A stretch of 64,000 nucleotides of DNA from CAYFZO01 sp965211995 (lineage in GTDB: Bacteria; Pseudomonadota; Gammaproteobacteria; Poriferisulfidales; Oxydemutatoraceae). A program made the translations under genes and the position numbers. The notes beneath the pieces are model-generated. The model saw only the letters and a list, made by a program, of their open reading frames with translations. It made no database searches and was not told the origin of the DNA. Shown piece after piece: positions 35,788 through 44,402 of the stretch (its first letter is position 1; every line of letters starts with the position of its first letter). The stretch covers positions 1,674,001 through 1,738,000 of the forward strand of contig OZ243040.1 in NCBI GenBank assembly GCA_965211995.1, written 5' to 3'.

Positions 35788-37356
35788 TTGAAACAAACGC
35801 CCGTGAACAAAAAAAACAGCCCAAGCGCGTCGGTGCGGCGCACGATGCTGGTGATTCTCGACGGCTTCGGCGTCAGCCCAAGCAAGTCCAACAACGCCGT
35901 GCACCTCGCGGATACCCCGTGCCTCAACGAACTGTTCGCGCGCTATTCACACACCCTGCTCGAAGCCTCGGGCCCTGCGGTGGGACTGCCCGCCGGGCAG
36001 ATTGGCAACTCCGAAGTCGGGCATATGACGATGGGCTGCGGCTGCGTGATCGAGCAAGACCTGGTGCGTATTAATAACGAGATCAAATCCGAAACCTTGT
36101 TTGAAAACCCGTCGCTGATCTACACGCTGAAAAAAGTCAAGGAAACGGGGCGGCCGATACATCTGCTCGGGTTGGTTTCCGACGGCGGCGTGCACTCGCA
36201 CATCAACCACCTCGAAGCGCTGATCGAAATGTGCCGGCGACAAAAAGTGACACCGATACTGCATGCGATTACCGACGGGCGCGACACGCCGCCGCGCAAC
36301 GCGATGCAGTTCATCGAGCGCATCGAGCCGCTGCTCAAGCGTGCGGGCGGTGCGATGGCGACGCTGATGGGGCGCTACTACGCGATGGATCGCGACAAGC
36401 GCTGGGAGCGCACTGAAAGCGCCTGGCGAGCGATTGCGCTTGGCGCGGGCATCGCGCGGGCGGCGGCGGCGGAAGCGATTCAAAGCGCGTACGCGACGGG
36501 CCTCGGCGACGAGTTCATCAAGCCGTGCGTGCTGCCCGCGGCGCGCACGCTCAATGCCGATGATCAGATGATCCTGTTTAATTTCCGCAACGACCGTCCG
36601 CGGCAACTGGTGAAAGCGCTGACGATGGAAACATTCACCGGATTCGACCGCGGCTTCGACCACAATGGCGCGGCGGTGATCAACGTCACCACGATGACCG
36701 AGGTGGACAAAACATTCCCGTGTCTGGTGGCGATTGCGCCGGTGCGGCCGAAAACCACGCTCGCGAAGACCGTCAGCGAGCGCGGCCTCAAACAGTTTCA
36801 CTGCGCCGAGACCGAGAAATACCCGCACGTGACGTTCTTCTTCAACGGTGGGACCGAGGAGCCGCTGCCCGGGGAAGAGCGCGAACTGATCCCGTCGCCG
36901 AAAGTCGCGACCTACGACCTGAAACCTGAAATGAGCGCGCGCGCGGTCGCCGATGCGGTAATCAAGGCGCTGGCGCATCCGGCATACGCCTTCATCGTCG
37001 TGAACTTCGCCAACACCGACATGGTCGGACATACCGCGGTGCCCACCCCGATCATCAAAGCGGTCGAAACCGTGGACCACGAGACCGGCCGCATCGTGGA
37101 TGCCGCCGTCGCGAGCGGCTGGTCGGTGGTGATTACCGCCGACCACGGTAACTGCGACGAAATGCTCGACCCCAAGACGCAACAGCCGAACACGCAACAC
37201 ACGATGAACCCGGTGCCGTGCCTGATCGTGGATGGCGAAAACCGCCGCCTCGCAAGCGGCTGCAATATCAGCAGCATTGCGCCGACCGTATTGGAACTGA
37301 TGGGCCTCGAAGTGCCCGAAGAAATGCAGGCACGCTCGTTGCTCGTTGCGGAATAA
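35788..37356 (+). CDS. gpmI: Cofactor-independent phosphoglycerate mutase
   Basis: Glycolytic 2-/3-phosphoglycerate interconversion. About 517-522 residues. Metal and phosphoserine sites: VILDGFG, QIGNSEVGHMTMG (catalytic serine), TDGRDTPPR, NFRNDRPRQL, NTDMVGHT, and ITADHGNCDEM. The start is uncertain: a TTG at 35788 gives the longest frame, a GTG at 35803 and an ATG at 35845 (MLVILDGFG) are alternatives; none has a clear ribosome site. Confidence 0.95.
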   Translation: MKQTPVNKKNSPSASVRRTMLVILDGFGVSPSKSNNAVHLADTPCLNELFARYSHTLLEASGPAVGLPAGQIGNSEVGHMTMGCGCVIEQDLVRINNEIKSETLFENPSLIYTLKKVKETGRPIHLLGLVSDGGVHSHINHLEALIEMCRRQKVTPILHAITDGRDTPPRNAMQFIERIEPLLKRAGGAMATLMGRYYAMDRDKRWERTESAWRAIALGAGIARAAAAEAIQSAYATGLGDEFIKPCVLPAARTLNADDQMILFNFRNDRPRQLVKALTMETFTGFDRGFDHNGAAVINVTTMTEVDKTFPCLVAIAPVRPKTTLAKTVSERGLKQFHCAETEKYPHVTFFFNGGTEEPLPGEERELIPSPKVATYDLKPEMSARAVADAVIKALAHPAYAFIVVNFANTDMVGHTAVPTPIIKAVETVDHETGRIVDAAVASGWSVVITADHGNCDEMLDPKTQQPNTQHTMNPVPCLIVDGENRRLASGCNISSIAPTVLELMGLEVPEEMQARSLLVAE

Positions 37357-37429
37357 TTGCCCTCGCCGGGCTTAAATCAATCCACTTACCGCCCTTGCCG
37401 GCGAAACAATATAGGGTCATGTGAAAACG

Positions 37430-37636
37430 TTATTTCTTGCGCGGTCTTGTGCGCGATTTCTGCGACTTACTTGCGGCGGCTTCCCGCACATATTGGTGCA
37501 AAATATCAACTACGCGGTGGATGGGTACATCTTTGCGCACCGGAATAAAAGTGCCGTCATCGCGTATGGCGTTCCTGTAAGCATTCAGCAATTGTCGTCT
37601 GAGTTCTGTGGGATATTCACGCAAATCGTGCAGCAT
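37430..37636 (-). CDS. Possible small protein or gene remnant, unknown
   Basis: 68 codons with protein-like hydrophilic composition (MLHDLREYPTELRRQLLNAY, then a lysine/arginine-rich end KSRTRPRKK) in a low-GC stretch. The same frame stays open about 80 bases upstream without a start codon (PVFTGHTRKLALFIEV), which suggests the 3' part of a decayed gene. No family recognised. Confidence 0.3.
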   Translation of the reverse strand: MLHDLREYPTELRRQLLNAYRNAIRDDGTFIPVRKDVPIHRVVDILHQYVREAAASKSQKSRTRPRKK

Positions 37637-37882
37637 CTTGCGTTTGATTCTGCCGGTAACTTCAATAAAAAGTGCTAACTTTCTGGTATGTCCGGTAAAA
37701 ACAGGCGTTGCCGCCGTTCTCGAATCGCAGAGAAGACTTCGTGCCGCTTGGTTCGCTGTTTCACGCTCGATTTTGCACCTTAGGGTGGCTTTGCGAGCAG
37801 CCGGCTTGGCGGCCTGACTTCTTATGATCCTGGCTTAAACCGACACCGCCTTTCGGTCATCGGCAGTTCTTTTTATTTTCGT

Positions 37883-37906
37883 CGGGCGAGTTCCTTAACC
37901 CGCCCG
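37883..37906 (-). other. Stem-loop downstream of the iron-binding protein gene
   Basis: A near-perfect hairpin (CGGGCG.GTT/AAC.CGCCCG with a short loop) lies eight bases after the stop at 37914. It lacks a following T-run on the minus strand, so it may protect the mRNA 3' end rather than act as an intrinsic terminator. Confidence 0.35.
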
Positions 37907-37913
37907 GCGTCCC

Positions 37914-38480
37914 TTACTCCCGCGTCGCTTTCGCAATCGCCGCGAAATCCACGTTGCGGTAGCGGAAGGTCGCGGGCTTGAACAGCGGTGTCCCGTGGGC
38001 ACCGACCCAGTCCTTATGGAACGCCAGATCAAATTCGTCCGGCGGGTGCACGTAAAAGACGACTTCGTATTTGTCGGTGATCGCCGACGGCAGCGCGATG
38101 TTACGCGCGTAGTGGAAGTTGTCAATCAAGTTTGCGTGCGGCACCAAAGTCGCGTGCAGCGACTCCCCGGTGGCCTGGCTGGTAACAACGGCGTTGATCC
38201 TCAGATACGGCACGAAGCCGCCTCTGGGCGTGCCCTCCGGCACTTTGCCGGTCCCGCTCCAGTTCACGCGCGCTTCAATATGTACGTCGGTCTGCCCGAC
38301 GTCGAGGTGTTGCACAACCGGCTCGATCCGGTCTTTGATTGCGCCTTCAAAGATGAAAGTGATGCCCGGCGTCACGGTCTCCTCGCCGATAACCAACTCG
38401 AGCGCCTGGGCCGACGCGGCGGCCAGCCACAACGCCACTGCCGCGGCGCGCGTCAAGAGTATTTTGGAATGCTTGCTCAC
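37914..38480 (-). CDS. Periplasmic iron-binding protein, P19/Tp34 family
   Basis: 188 residues with a signal peptide (AAAVALWLAAASAQA) and the Iron_transport (P19/Tp34) pattern: LVIGEETVTPGITFIFEGAI, then GGFVPYLRIN, ANLIDNFHYARNI and KYEVVFYVHPPDEF, which include the His residues expected for metal binding. P19-type proteins assist ferrous iron import. It lies 64 bases after the outer-membrane protein gene, in one operon that carries a Fur-like promoter at 39328. Confidence 0.85.
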   Translation of the reverse strand: MSKHSKILLTRAAAVALWLAAASAQALELVIGEETVTPGITFIFEGAIKDRIEPVVQHLDVGQTDVHIEARVNWSGTGKVPEGTPRGGFVPYLRINAVVTSQATGESLHATLVPHANLIDNFHYARNIALPSAITDKYEVVFYVHPPDEFDLAFHKDWVGAHGTPLFKPATFRYRNVDFAAIAKATRE

Positions 38481-38560
38481 AGCAAAAACTTAACCTTGCC
38501 TGGCCGGCGTGCGCAAGTTCTTCTCAACGTTTTGGAGCGCTTGTTCACAGTGAAAACTCA
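38461..38560 (-). repeat. Short duplication at the P19 gene 5' end
   Basis: About 34 bases covering the P19 start region (TTTTGGAATGCTTGCTCACAG on the plus strand, first 20 bases shown in part) recur 66 bases away as TTTTGGAGCGCTTGTTCACA at 38528, next to the stop of the upstream gene. A smaller example of the gene-end duplication seen elsewhere in the window. Confidence 0.5.
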
Positions 38561-39276
38561 ACGCCGCCCCAGAAGTAGTTGTTATCCTCATCGTCGCGGC
38601 GCAGGTTCTCCTGCGCGGACAAGTAAGCGATGTAGAGCGTCATCTCCAGATCGTCCGACAGCGACGTATCCCATGCGACGCCCGCCTCGACGTGGTTGAG
38701 GCCGTCGTAGTCCTCGGTTGCATAGCCGTAGTCAAATTTGACGGCCGCGTAAGGCGACAGGGTCAGCCCGCCGATTTCGACCTCGCTCTCGAGTATCAAT
38801 GCCAGCAGCCCGCCGTTGGCGTCCGTCCTATAGACGTACTCGACGCCGGGCGTCACGTGCTCCCATCCGTTGTAGAACAAGGCGGCGGCGTACTCACTGT
38901 AGTATAAATCCTCATTTCTTTCCTCTTCCTTGATCCGCGTCCACGACAGCGACGCGGCGACATCGGCAAACGCTCTTTCGTACCCGGCCCACAACGCGGT
39001 CTCACGGAAATTCACCGCCGCCCCGTTGATGAGTCCGGCGCCGACGACAAAATCACCGGCCTCAGTCTCCTGCGCAAGTTCAAACTCAAACGTAGCGATG
39101 CCGCCGTGATCCACTCCGCTGACGCCCTCCGCCGCGATGTAGCGGCTGTGATACCCCAATCCAGCCTCGAACTCCCACGCCGCCGCCATCTGACTCCAGC
39201 AGGTGAAAGCCAGTGAAACGAGCAGTGCACGAGCGGAACGCAGATAACTAACTGATTTATATAACTTAAGGTTCAT
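38545..39276 (-). CDS. Outer-membrane beta-barrel protein, likely iron-related
   Basis: About 243 residues from ATG 39276 (MNLKLYKSVSYLRSARALL), with a signal peptide ending near AAAWEFEAG. Alternating hydrophobic patterns (GLGYHSRYIAAEGV, TLSPYAAVKFDYGYA) and a terminal aromatic-rich strand NNYFWGGVEFSL ending in leucine fit an outer-membrane barrel. The Fur-box promoter and the downstream P19-type gene suggest a role in metal acquisition; the family is not certain. Confidence 0.65.
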   Translation of the reverse strand: MNLKLYKSVSYLRSARALLVSLAFTCWSQMAAAWEFEAGLGYHSRYIAAEGVSGVDHGGIATFEFELAQETEAGDFVVGAGLINGAAVNFRETALWAGYERAFADVAASLSWTRIKEEERNEDLYYSEYAAALFYNGWEHVTPGVEYVYRTDANGGLLALILESEVEIGGLTLSPYAAVKFDYGYATEDYDGLNHVEAGVAWDTSLSDDLEMTLYIAYLSAQENLRRDDEDNNYFWGGVEFSL

Positions 39277-39327
39277 GGATCCATGGCGGGCAATCGTTGC
39301 GGCAAGACCGGCGACTGACCTGCTTCT

Positions 39328-39360
39328 ACAAATGATAATGGTTCTTATTTGCATTGTCAA
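39328..39360 (-). promoter_or_regulatory. Sigma70 promoter overlapped by a Fur-box-like sequence
   Basis: On the minus strand TTGACA (39355-39360) and TATCAT (39332-39337) are separated by 17 bases. The same stretch reads GCAAATAAGAACCATTATCA and continues TTTGT, close to the Fur consensus of inverted GATAAT units. Iron-bound Fur here would block the promoter of the 39276 gene and its downstream partner. Confidence 0.65.
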
Positions 39361-39611
39361 AATGGCCCATTTTTCCATCCTCGTGAGCCCCTGAACTTCA
39401 GACACTGCCAAGCCACGGCATTTCCTCCCTCGTTTGAATCCCGCCCCCCATTGTTAAGCAGCACACCCGAAGACGCAGCCGTCTTCACACGCACTGTATT
39501 ACGGGTCCGCAGTCTTCTTCGGAGGCAGGGAGCGGAAATGACAAGGTGTCCGATATCCCTTATAGTATGCGCCCATTCAGGCATCTCCCACCATCGCCCG
39601 GAACACTGAAC

Positions 39612-39692
39612 ATGGATACTTACCGAATCACCGCCATCGTCGTCGGCCTCATCATCATCGGGCTGGCTCTCTACATGGCGAACTACCAGTAA
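39612..39692 (+). CDS. Possible 26-residue membrane peptide
   Basis: MDTYRITAIVVGLIIIGLAL followed by YMANYQ is a clean single membrane helix with hydrophilic ends, 26 residues. It stands alone between divergent genes, without a strong ribosome site. Real small membrane proteins look like this, but the length makes chance possible. Confidence 0.35.
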   Translation: MDTYRITAIVVGLIIIGLALYMANYQ

Positions 39693-39996
39693 GCGCCACC
39701 GCCTCGCCCCAGGCGGCCCCCGCGGCGGCCCCCGCCCCCAGGCCCTGACAAGGGGCAGCCCCCCCACCACCGTCCGCGGCTATCATCGGCATTGACGGCT
39801 GACGAGAGCATCGAAGCACAGTCCCGCCAAAGGTTTCCCCGACTTCAGCCCGCCCGCAACGGCGGATCAGGCTGACAAAGGCTCCGAGCCAGCCCCGTCA
39901 AGGGCTTTCGCACCGCGCCCGCCGTTCGCCCCCGTTTTTACTACCGCTTAAGCCGGCCCTTGCGCCGCGCCCGCGTTGGTGCGGTAAAACCGGCGG

Positions 39997-40518
39997 ATGC
40001 GCAAGAAAGGCTTCACGCTGATCGAACTGCTGCTCGTGCTGGCACTCGCCGGCGCGACGCTGTCGCTGTCGATCCACACTTTTAAGCAACTGTCCGAGCG
40101 GCGCTTGCTGTCGCAGCCGCTGGCGGCGTTGATCAAGACTCTGCGCTTTGCGCGCGCGGCGGCAATCGCAAGCGGGCGCGACGTGACTTTGTGCCACAGC
40201 GAGGGTGATGGTCTCTGCAACGGTGCGGGTTATGAGCGGGGCTGGATCGTATTTGCCGACCACAACGGCGACGGCGCACGCGATCCCGCTGAGCGCGTCC
40301 TGGCGGCGGGCGCACCGCTCAATGCAAGGCTGACCCTGCGCGCCAACACCTTCGCGTCGCGCATTACGTTCCGCCCGGACGGACGCGCCAACAACAATGG
40401 CCGCTTCGTGATCTGCGCGGACGGCAACCCGGCGGGCGCCGTCGGCGTCTTCGTAAACCACTCCGGCAGATTGCGCCCGGCCACGGCCGGGGAACTCGAT
40501 CAATGCCTGATCTCATGA
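39997..40518 (+). CDS. fimT: Minor pseudopilin, GspH/FimT family
   Basis: Type IV pilus assembly/priming minor pilin. 173 residues: prepilin cleavage site KKGFTLIELLLVLALAG at the very start, and a GspH domain (TLCHSEGDGLCNGAGYERGW, FRPDGRANNNGRFVIC). The next gene, pilV, starts inside its end. Confidence 0.9.
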   Translation: MRKKGFTLIELLLVLALAGATLSLSIHTFKQLSERRLLSQPLAALIKTLRFARAAAIASGRDVTLCHSEGDGLCNGAGYERGWIVFADHNGDGARDPAERVLAAGAPLNARLTLRANTFASRITFRPDGRANNNGRFVICADGNPAGAVGVFVNHSGRLRPATAGELDQCLIS

Positions 40519-41006
40519 ACCTCAGCAACAGGGCGGGGCACAGCCTGGTCGAAGTGCTCGCGGCGCTGGCGCTGACCTCGGTCGGCGTCATCGGATTCCT
40601 GCACGCGCAGCATTTGCGTGAAGCGACCGAAACCGACCTGCGCGCACGCACACACGCCGCGATGCTCGTGCAAGACATCGTGCGCAAGGCCGCCGCGAAC
40701 CCCGCAGCGCTCAACACCTACCGCACCGCGTACGGCACACCGCCCGCATTCGCCACTGACTGCCGGCAGACCTCGTGCAGCCGCCGTGAACTCGCCGCGT
40801 TCCACGTCGCGCACTGGAAATGCCGCCTCGGACGCTGGGTGCAGCACGCAACCTGCCGCGACGCGCTCAAAACCCGCGGCCTGCTGCCTCAGGGCGACGG
40901 ACGCCTCCGCCCGCGCGGCGACGGCATCAGCGGTGAAATCCAATGGCTCGGTGCAAACCGCGAACTGCAATCATTCGAGATCAGCCATGCGCTGCTCCGC
41001 CGCTGA
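40503..41006 (+). CDS. pilV: Minor pilin PilV
   Basis: 167 residues: prepilin-type helix NRAGHSLVEVLAALALTSVG with the cleavage glycine shifted to AGH, then cysteine-containing PilV-like segments (FATDCRQTSCSR). Its last 150 bases are the left part of a 279-base repeat. The true stop is at 41006, inside which the first in-frame pilW ATG occurs. Confidence 0.85.
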   Translation: MPDLMNLSNRAGHSLVEVLAALALTSVGVIGFLHAQHLREATETDLRARTHAAMLVQDIVRKAAANPAALNTYRTAYGTPPAFATDCRQTSCSRRELAAFHVAHWKCRLGRWVQHATCRDALKTRGLLPQGDGRLRPRGDGISGEIQWLGANRELQSFEISHALLRR

Positions 41007-41980
41007 CCGCCCGCGCACCGGGTGTGCGACCGAACGCGCCGCCGGCGCATCGGTTGAAACGTTCGCTGACCACCCCTGCGCGGGGCGTGCAATCAAACGC
41101 ACCGCCGGCGTTACGTTGGTCGAAACGTTGCTTGCCGCGACGCGCTCAAAACCCGCAGCCTGCTGCCTCAGGGGGACGGACGCCTCCACCCGCGCGGCGA
41201 CGGCATCAGCGGTGAAATCCAATGGCTCGGTGCAAACCGCGAACCGTAATCATTCGAAATCAGCCATGCGCTGCTCCGCCGCTGACCGCCCGCGCACCGG
41301 GTGTGCGACCGAACGCGCCGCCGGCGCATCGGTTGAAACGTTCGCTGACCGCCCCTGCGCGGGGCGTGCAGCCAAACGCACCGCCGGCGTTACGTTGGTC
41401 GAAACGTTACTCGCCGCGACGCGCTCAAAATCCGCAGCCTGCTGCCTCAGGGGGACGGACGCCTCCACCCGCGCGGCGACGGCATCAGCGGTGAAATCCA
41501 ATGGCTCGGTGCAAACCGCGAACCGTAATCATTCGAAATCAGCCATGCGCTGCTCCGCCGCTGACCGCCCGCGCACCGGGTGTGCGACCGAACGCGCCGC
41601 CGGCGCATCGGTTGAAACGTTCGCTGACCGCCCCTGCACCGGGCGTGCAGCCAAACGCACCGCCGGCGTTACGTTGGTCGAAACGTTACTCGCCGCGACG
41701 CGCTCAAAACCCGCGGCCTGCTGCCTCAGGGCGACGGACGCCTCCGCCCGCGCGGCGACGGCATCGGCGGTGAAATCCAATGGCTCAGTGCAAACCGCGA
41801 ACTGCAATCATTCGAGATCAGCCATGCGCTGCTCCGCCGCTGACCGCCCGCGCACCGGGTGTGCGACCGAACGCGCCGCCGGCGCATCGGTTGAAACGTT
41901 CGCTGACCGCCCTTGCGCGGGGCGTGCAGCCAAACGCACCGGCGGCGTTACGTTGGTCGAAACATTGCTTGCCGCGACGC
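40854..41980 (+). repeat. 279-bp unit in four tandem copies at the pilV/pilW junction
   Basis: Units start at 40854, 41133, 41412 and 41691, period exactly 279 (93 codons). Each holds the last ~150 bases of pilV, the overlapping pilW ATG and pilW codons 1-49. Copies differ at only a few positions. The word TGCCGCGACGC occurs at both the pilV break point and the pilW break point (41970), suggesting duplication between short direct matches. Frame is kept, so reading through from the earlier ATGs is possible. Confidence 0.95.
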
Positions 41981-42912
41981 TCGGTGCGCTGCTGCTGATC
42001 GCGCTGCTCAACCTGTATCAGCGCGGCGTGGCGATGCACACGTTCGCGGAAAGCCGCTCGGCGCTCACCGAAACCTTGTTCACCACCGAGCGCATCGTGG
42101 CGGATGAACTGCACCTCGCCGGCGGCCTGCCGTGCGGACCGGGCGGCGCCCGCTTTAACCTCGTGCACACGAGCAATACGACGCCGTGGCTGCGCCTGTT
42201 CACCGAGCCGGTGCAGATCACCCCGGGCGCCGTAGCCGGCAGCGACGAACTCACGGTGCTGAAGACCGGCGAGCCGGTGCCGCTCGTGGATCACGACCCC
42301 GCACAGGCGCGACTCACCCTGACGCACGCCGCGAGTTTCGAGCGCGGCGGTTTGGTCGTCGTGTGCGACGACGCTGTCACCGTGTTGCTGCAGATCACGG
42401 ATGACGCCGGGCGCGTTCTCAACTACGACGACGACGCGCGCGTGCACCCGGGCAACTGCGCCGCCCCCTTCACCGGCGGCTGCGGCCCCGCGGGCCACCG
42501 CTTCGCGGGCAACGCGCTCATCGCGCCGTACGAGCCCGTCGTGTTCTTCATCGCGAATTCGGGGGAGCGCCGTTCGCTGCACCGCAAACGGCTCATCGCC
42601 GGGAACTCAGCGAGCGGCAAAACCGCAAGGCTGCGCTCCGAGGAGATGATCGAAAACATCGTGCTCCTGCACGCCGACGCGGGCGTTGCCGACGCGGGCG
42701 GCCGCGTTCGCCTGACGCGCAATCCGGCCGGCGCGGGGCGGGTTATCGTCCTCGACGTCGGCCTCATCGCCACCGCACGCGAGCGCAACGCCGACGTGCT
42801 GCCGCACGCACCGCTACATCTGCTCGGAGAACCCGTCGACGCGCTATTGCCCGCCGACGCCACCGCCGACAACCGCCTGGTGACCGCCCATGAGTTCAGC
42901 GTCGCCTTTTAA
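41824..42912 (+). CDS. pilW: Minor pilin PilW
   Basis: 362 residues from ATG 41824, the start in the last repeat copy. The prepilin site is KRTGGVTLVETLLAATLGAL, but the leader before it is 41 residues, unusually long, and contains an older imperfect repeat of itself (GASVETFADR against GVTLVETLLA). The remainder is a PilW-like body (TTERIVADELHLAGGLPCG). In-frame ATGs at 40987, 41266 and 41545 would add one to three 93-residue modules, each carrying a TAGVTLVETLLAAT prepilin-like motif. Which start is used is unknown. Confidence 0.8.
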   Translation: MRCSAADRPRTGCATERAAGASVETFADRPCAGRAAKRTGGVTLVETLLAATLGALLLIALLNLYQRGVAMHTFAESRSALTETLFTTERIVADELHLAGGLPCGPGGARFNLVHTSNTTPWLRLFTEPVQITPGAVAGSDELTVLKTGEPVPLVDHDPAQARLTLTHAASFERGGLVVVCDDAVTVLLQITDDAGRVLNYDDDARVHPGNCAAPFTGGCGPAGHRFAGNALIAPYEPVVFFIANSGERRSLHRKRLIAGNSASGKTARLRSEEMIENIVLLHADAGVADAGGRVRLTRNPAGAGRVIVLDVGLIATARERNADVLPHAPLHLLGEPVDALLPADATADNRLVTAHEFSVAF

Positions 42913-43336
42913 GGCTCGCGTTAAGGCCCGCGGCAACGCTTTGGTGCTGACGCTGGTGCTGGTTGCGTTGATGACCTCGCTGTCGCTCGCGGGGCTCGAG
43001 CGCACCAATTATCAGTCGCAACTCGCGGCGGGGCTTGCGCGCCGGACGCTGCTTCAAACCGAGGCGATGCGCGCACTCACCGCCGCCGCACGCAACGTCG
43101 GCGCGGGGGGACACGCGCAGACATTCGTGCCCGGCTGCCCGCAACATTGTGATTGGAAAAACGCGCGGCAAACATCCGCCGCGGCAGGCATCACCGCCGC
43201 CTACATCGCACAGCAACTCACGCCTTCGACCAGCCGCTTCCTGATCACCGCGCGCGCCGTGCACGCGAACGGCGGCGAAGTCATCGCGCACGCGCTGTTC
43301 GACGCCGAGGCCGATGCTTTCCGTTTCATCCGATGA
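42890..43336 (+). CDS. pilX: PilX-like minor pilin
   Basis: 148 residues, overlapping pilW by 23 bases. An N-terminal membrane segment (GNALVLTLVLVALMTSLSLAG) with following glutamate and the position between pilW and pilE fit PilX. No pilY1 follows; the usual large adhesin between pilX and pilE is absent. Confidence 0.75.
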   Translation: MSSASPFKARVKARGNALVLTLVLVALMTSLSLAGLERTNYQSQLAAGLARRTLLQTEAMRALTAAARNVGAGGHAQTFVPGCPQHCDWKNARQTSAAAGITAAYIAQQLTPSTSRFLITARAVHANGGEVIAHALFDAEADAFRFIR

Positions 43337-43731
43337 AGCCCGCAATAATCAAAAAAGCACGCGGCTTCTCGCTGCTCGAACTGCTGGTCGTGATCGCCAT
43401 TATCGCGACGCTCGTGGCTACGGCGACGCCGCTGTACCGCAAACACGCGCAACACCTGCGTGAACTCGACGGACAGACAAAACTGCTCGAAGTGATGGAT
43501 CTTGAACACCGCTACTACGCACGCGAACTGACCTACACCGACGACCTGGAAGCGCTGGGACTGGATGAAGACGCGACGTCCGAACGCACGCATTACCGAC
43601 TCTCAGCCGCCGCCTGCGAAGACGGCCTCGGCGCGTGCGTAAGGCTCACCGCAACCCCCGTGCGCGACACCGACACCGTGATGACACTGGACTCGCAGGG
43701 ACAACGTGCGCCGCCTGAGACGTGGCGCTAA
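43333..43731 (+). CDS. pilE: Type IV minor pilin PilE
   Basis: 132 residues from ATG 43333, overlapping the pilX stop (ATGA). Prepilin site KKARGFSLLELLVVIAIIAT and body LEHRYYARELTYTDDLEALG, typical of PilE-type minor pilins. Last gene of the pilin run. Confidence 0.87.
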   Translation: MKPAIIKKARGFSLLELLVVIAIIATLVATATPLYRKHAQHLRELDGQTKLLEVMDLEHRYYARELTYTDDLEALGLDEDATSERTHYRLSAAACEDGLGACVRLTATPVRDTDTVMTLDSQGQRAPPETWR

Positions 43732-43847
43732 CTGGCCCCAAAATTTATATTAACTATTTGATAATAAAGATAAAATAAAAAAAGCCCACTGGCTTATAAT
43801 GAGCGGCTGATCGAGGCCAGCCCCTTGTCTTCCGGGGGGAGCAATAT

Positions 43848-44348
43848 ATGAAAACTTACGAAGAAATCGTTAAGTTTCACCGCAAAAAAGAAAGCGGAGC
43901 GGTTTTGGAAAATCTATCCAACGCTCACGCAAAAATCCTTTTTGAAAACTTACTTGAAGTCGCGGCCGAGAAAGGAGAAAAAGTTTATATATACAGCGGA
44001 ACTCTCAACAAAGAATTCTATGAGCAATTAACCAAAACCATTAAAAGCACCATGGAAAAAAGTGACGTTTTTGTGGCGGTGGCCAAGCCACGAGAAAAAA
44101 ATCAAGTGGCAAACAATGCTTTTGCCGAGGCCGTAAAAAGCGGCGGGGGCGAATTAAAAGAAGGGGCTGAAAGTTTTATGGGGGAGGACTTTCCTCATTT
44201 CATTCTGGTCGGAAACAATCGCTACCGCTTTGAAAAAGATGACACGACGAAAGAAGCCATCGCTTGCTTTAATGATCCCAGATTGGGTGGCCTGTTGGTG
44301 CAAGCCGGTGAAAAATTGATGGCGGGCGCCACCCCACACAGTAAATAG
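43848..44348 (+). CDS. Low-GC accessory protein 1, unknown
   Basis: 166 residues, soluble-looking. N-terminal MKTYEEIVKFHRKKESGAVL; central strand-helix pattern EKVYIYSGTLNKEFYEQLTK and DVFVAVAKPREKNQ; later FPHFILVGNNRYRFE and CFNDPRLGGLL. The VYIYSG and FILVGNNRYRFE pattern resembles effector domains with a PLD-like or Rossmann-like core, but no catalytic pair is clear. GGGGGGAG precedes ATG 43848 and TATAAT lies at 43795. Codon use is unlike the pil genes. Paired with the gene at 44403. Confidence 0.6.
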   Translation: MKTYEEIVKFHRKKESGAVLENLSNAHAKILFENLLEVAAEKGEKVYIYSGTLNKEFYEQLTKTIKSTMEKSDVFVAVAKPREKNQVANNAFAEAVKSGGGELKEGAESFMGEDFPHFILVGNNRYRFEKDDTTKEAIACFNDPRLGGLLVQAGEKLMAGATPHSK

Positions 44349-44402
44349 CCCAACACAAACTGACTCCGCTTGCCCGAAATAATCTACTAAAGCGACAAAT
44401 TA

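Noticed and set aside
37883..37906. Intrinsic terminator for the iron operon
   Set aside because: The hairpin is good but no T-run follows on the minus strand.
40618..42912. Single 764-codon protein across pilV and pilW
   Set aside because: The first part is out of frame with real pilV; the frame is open because of the 279-base repeat. PilW is annotated from the last copy's ATG.
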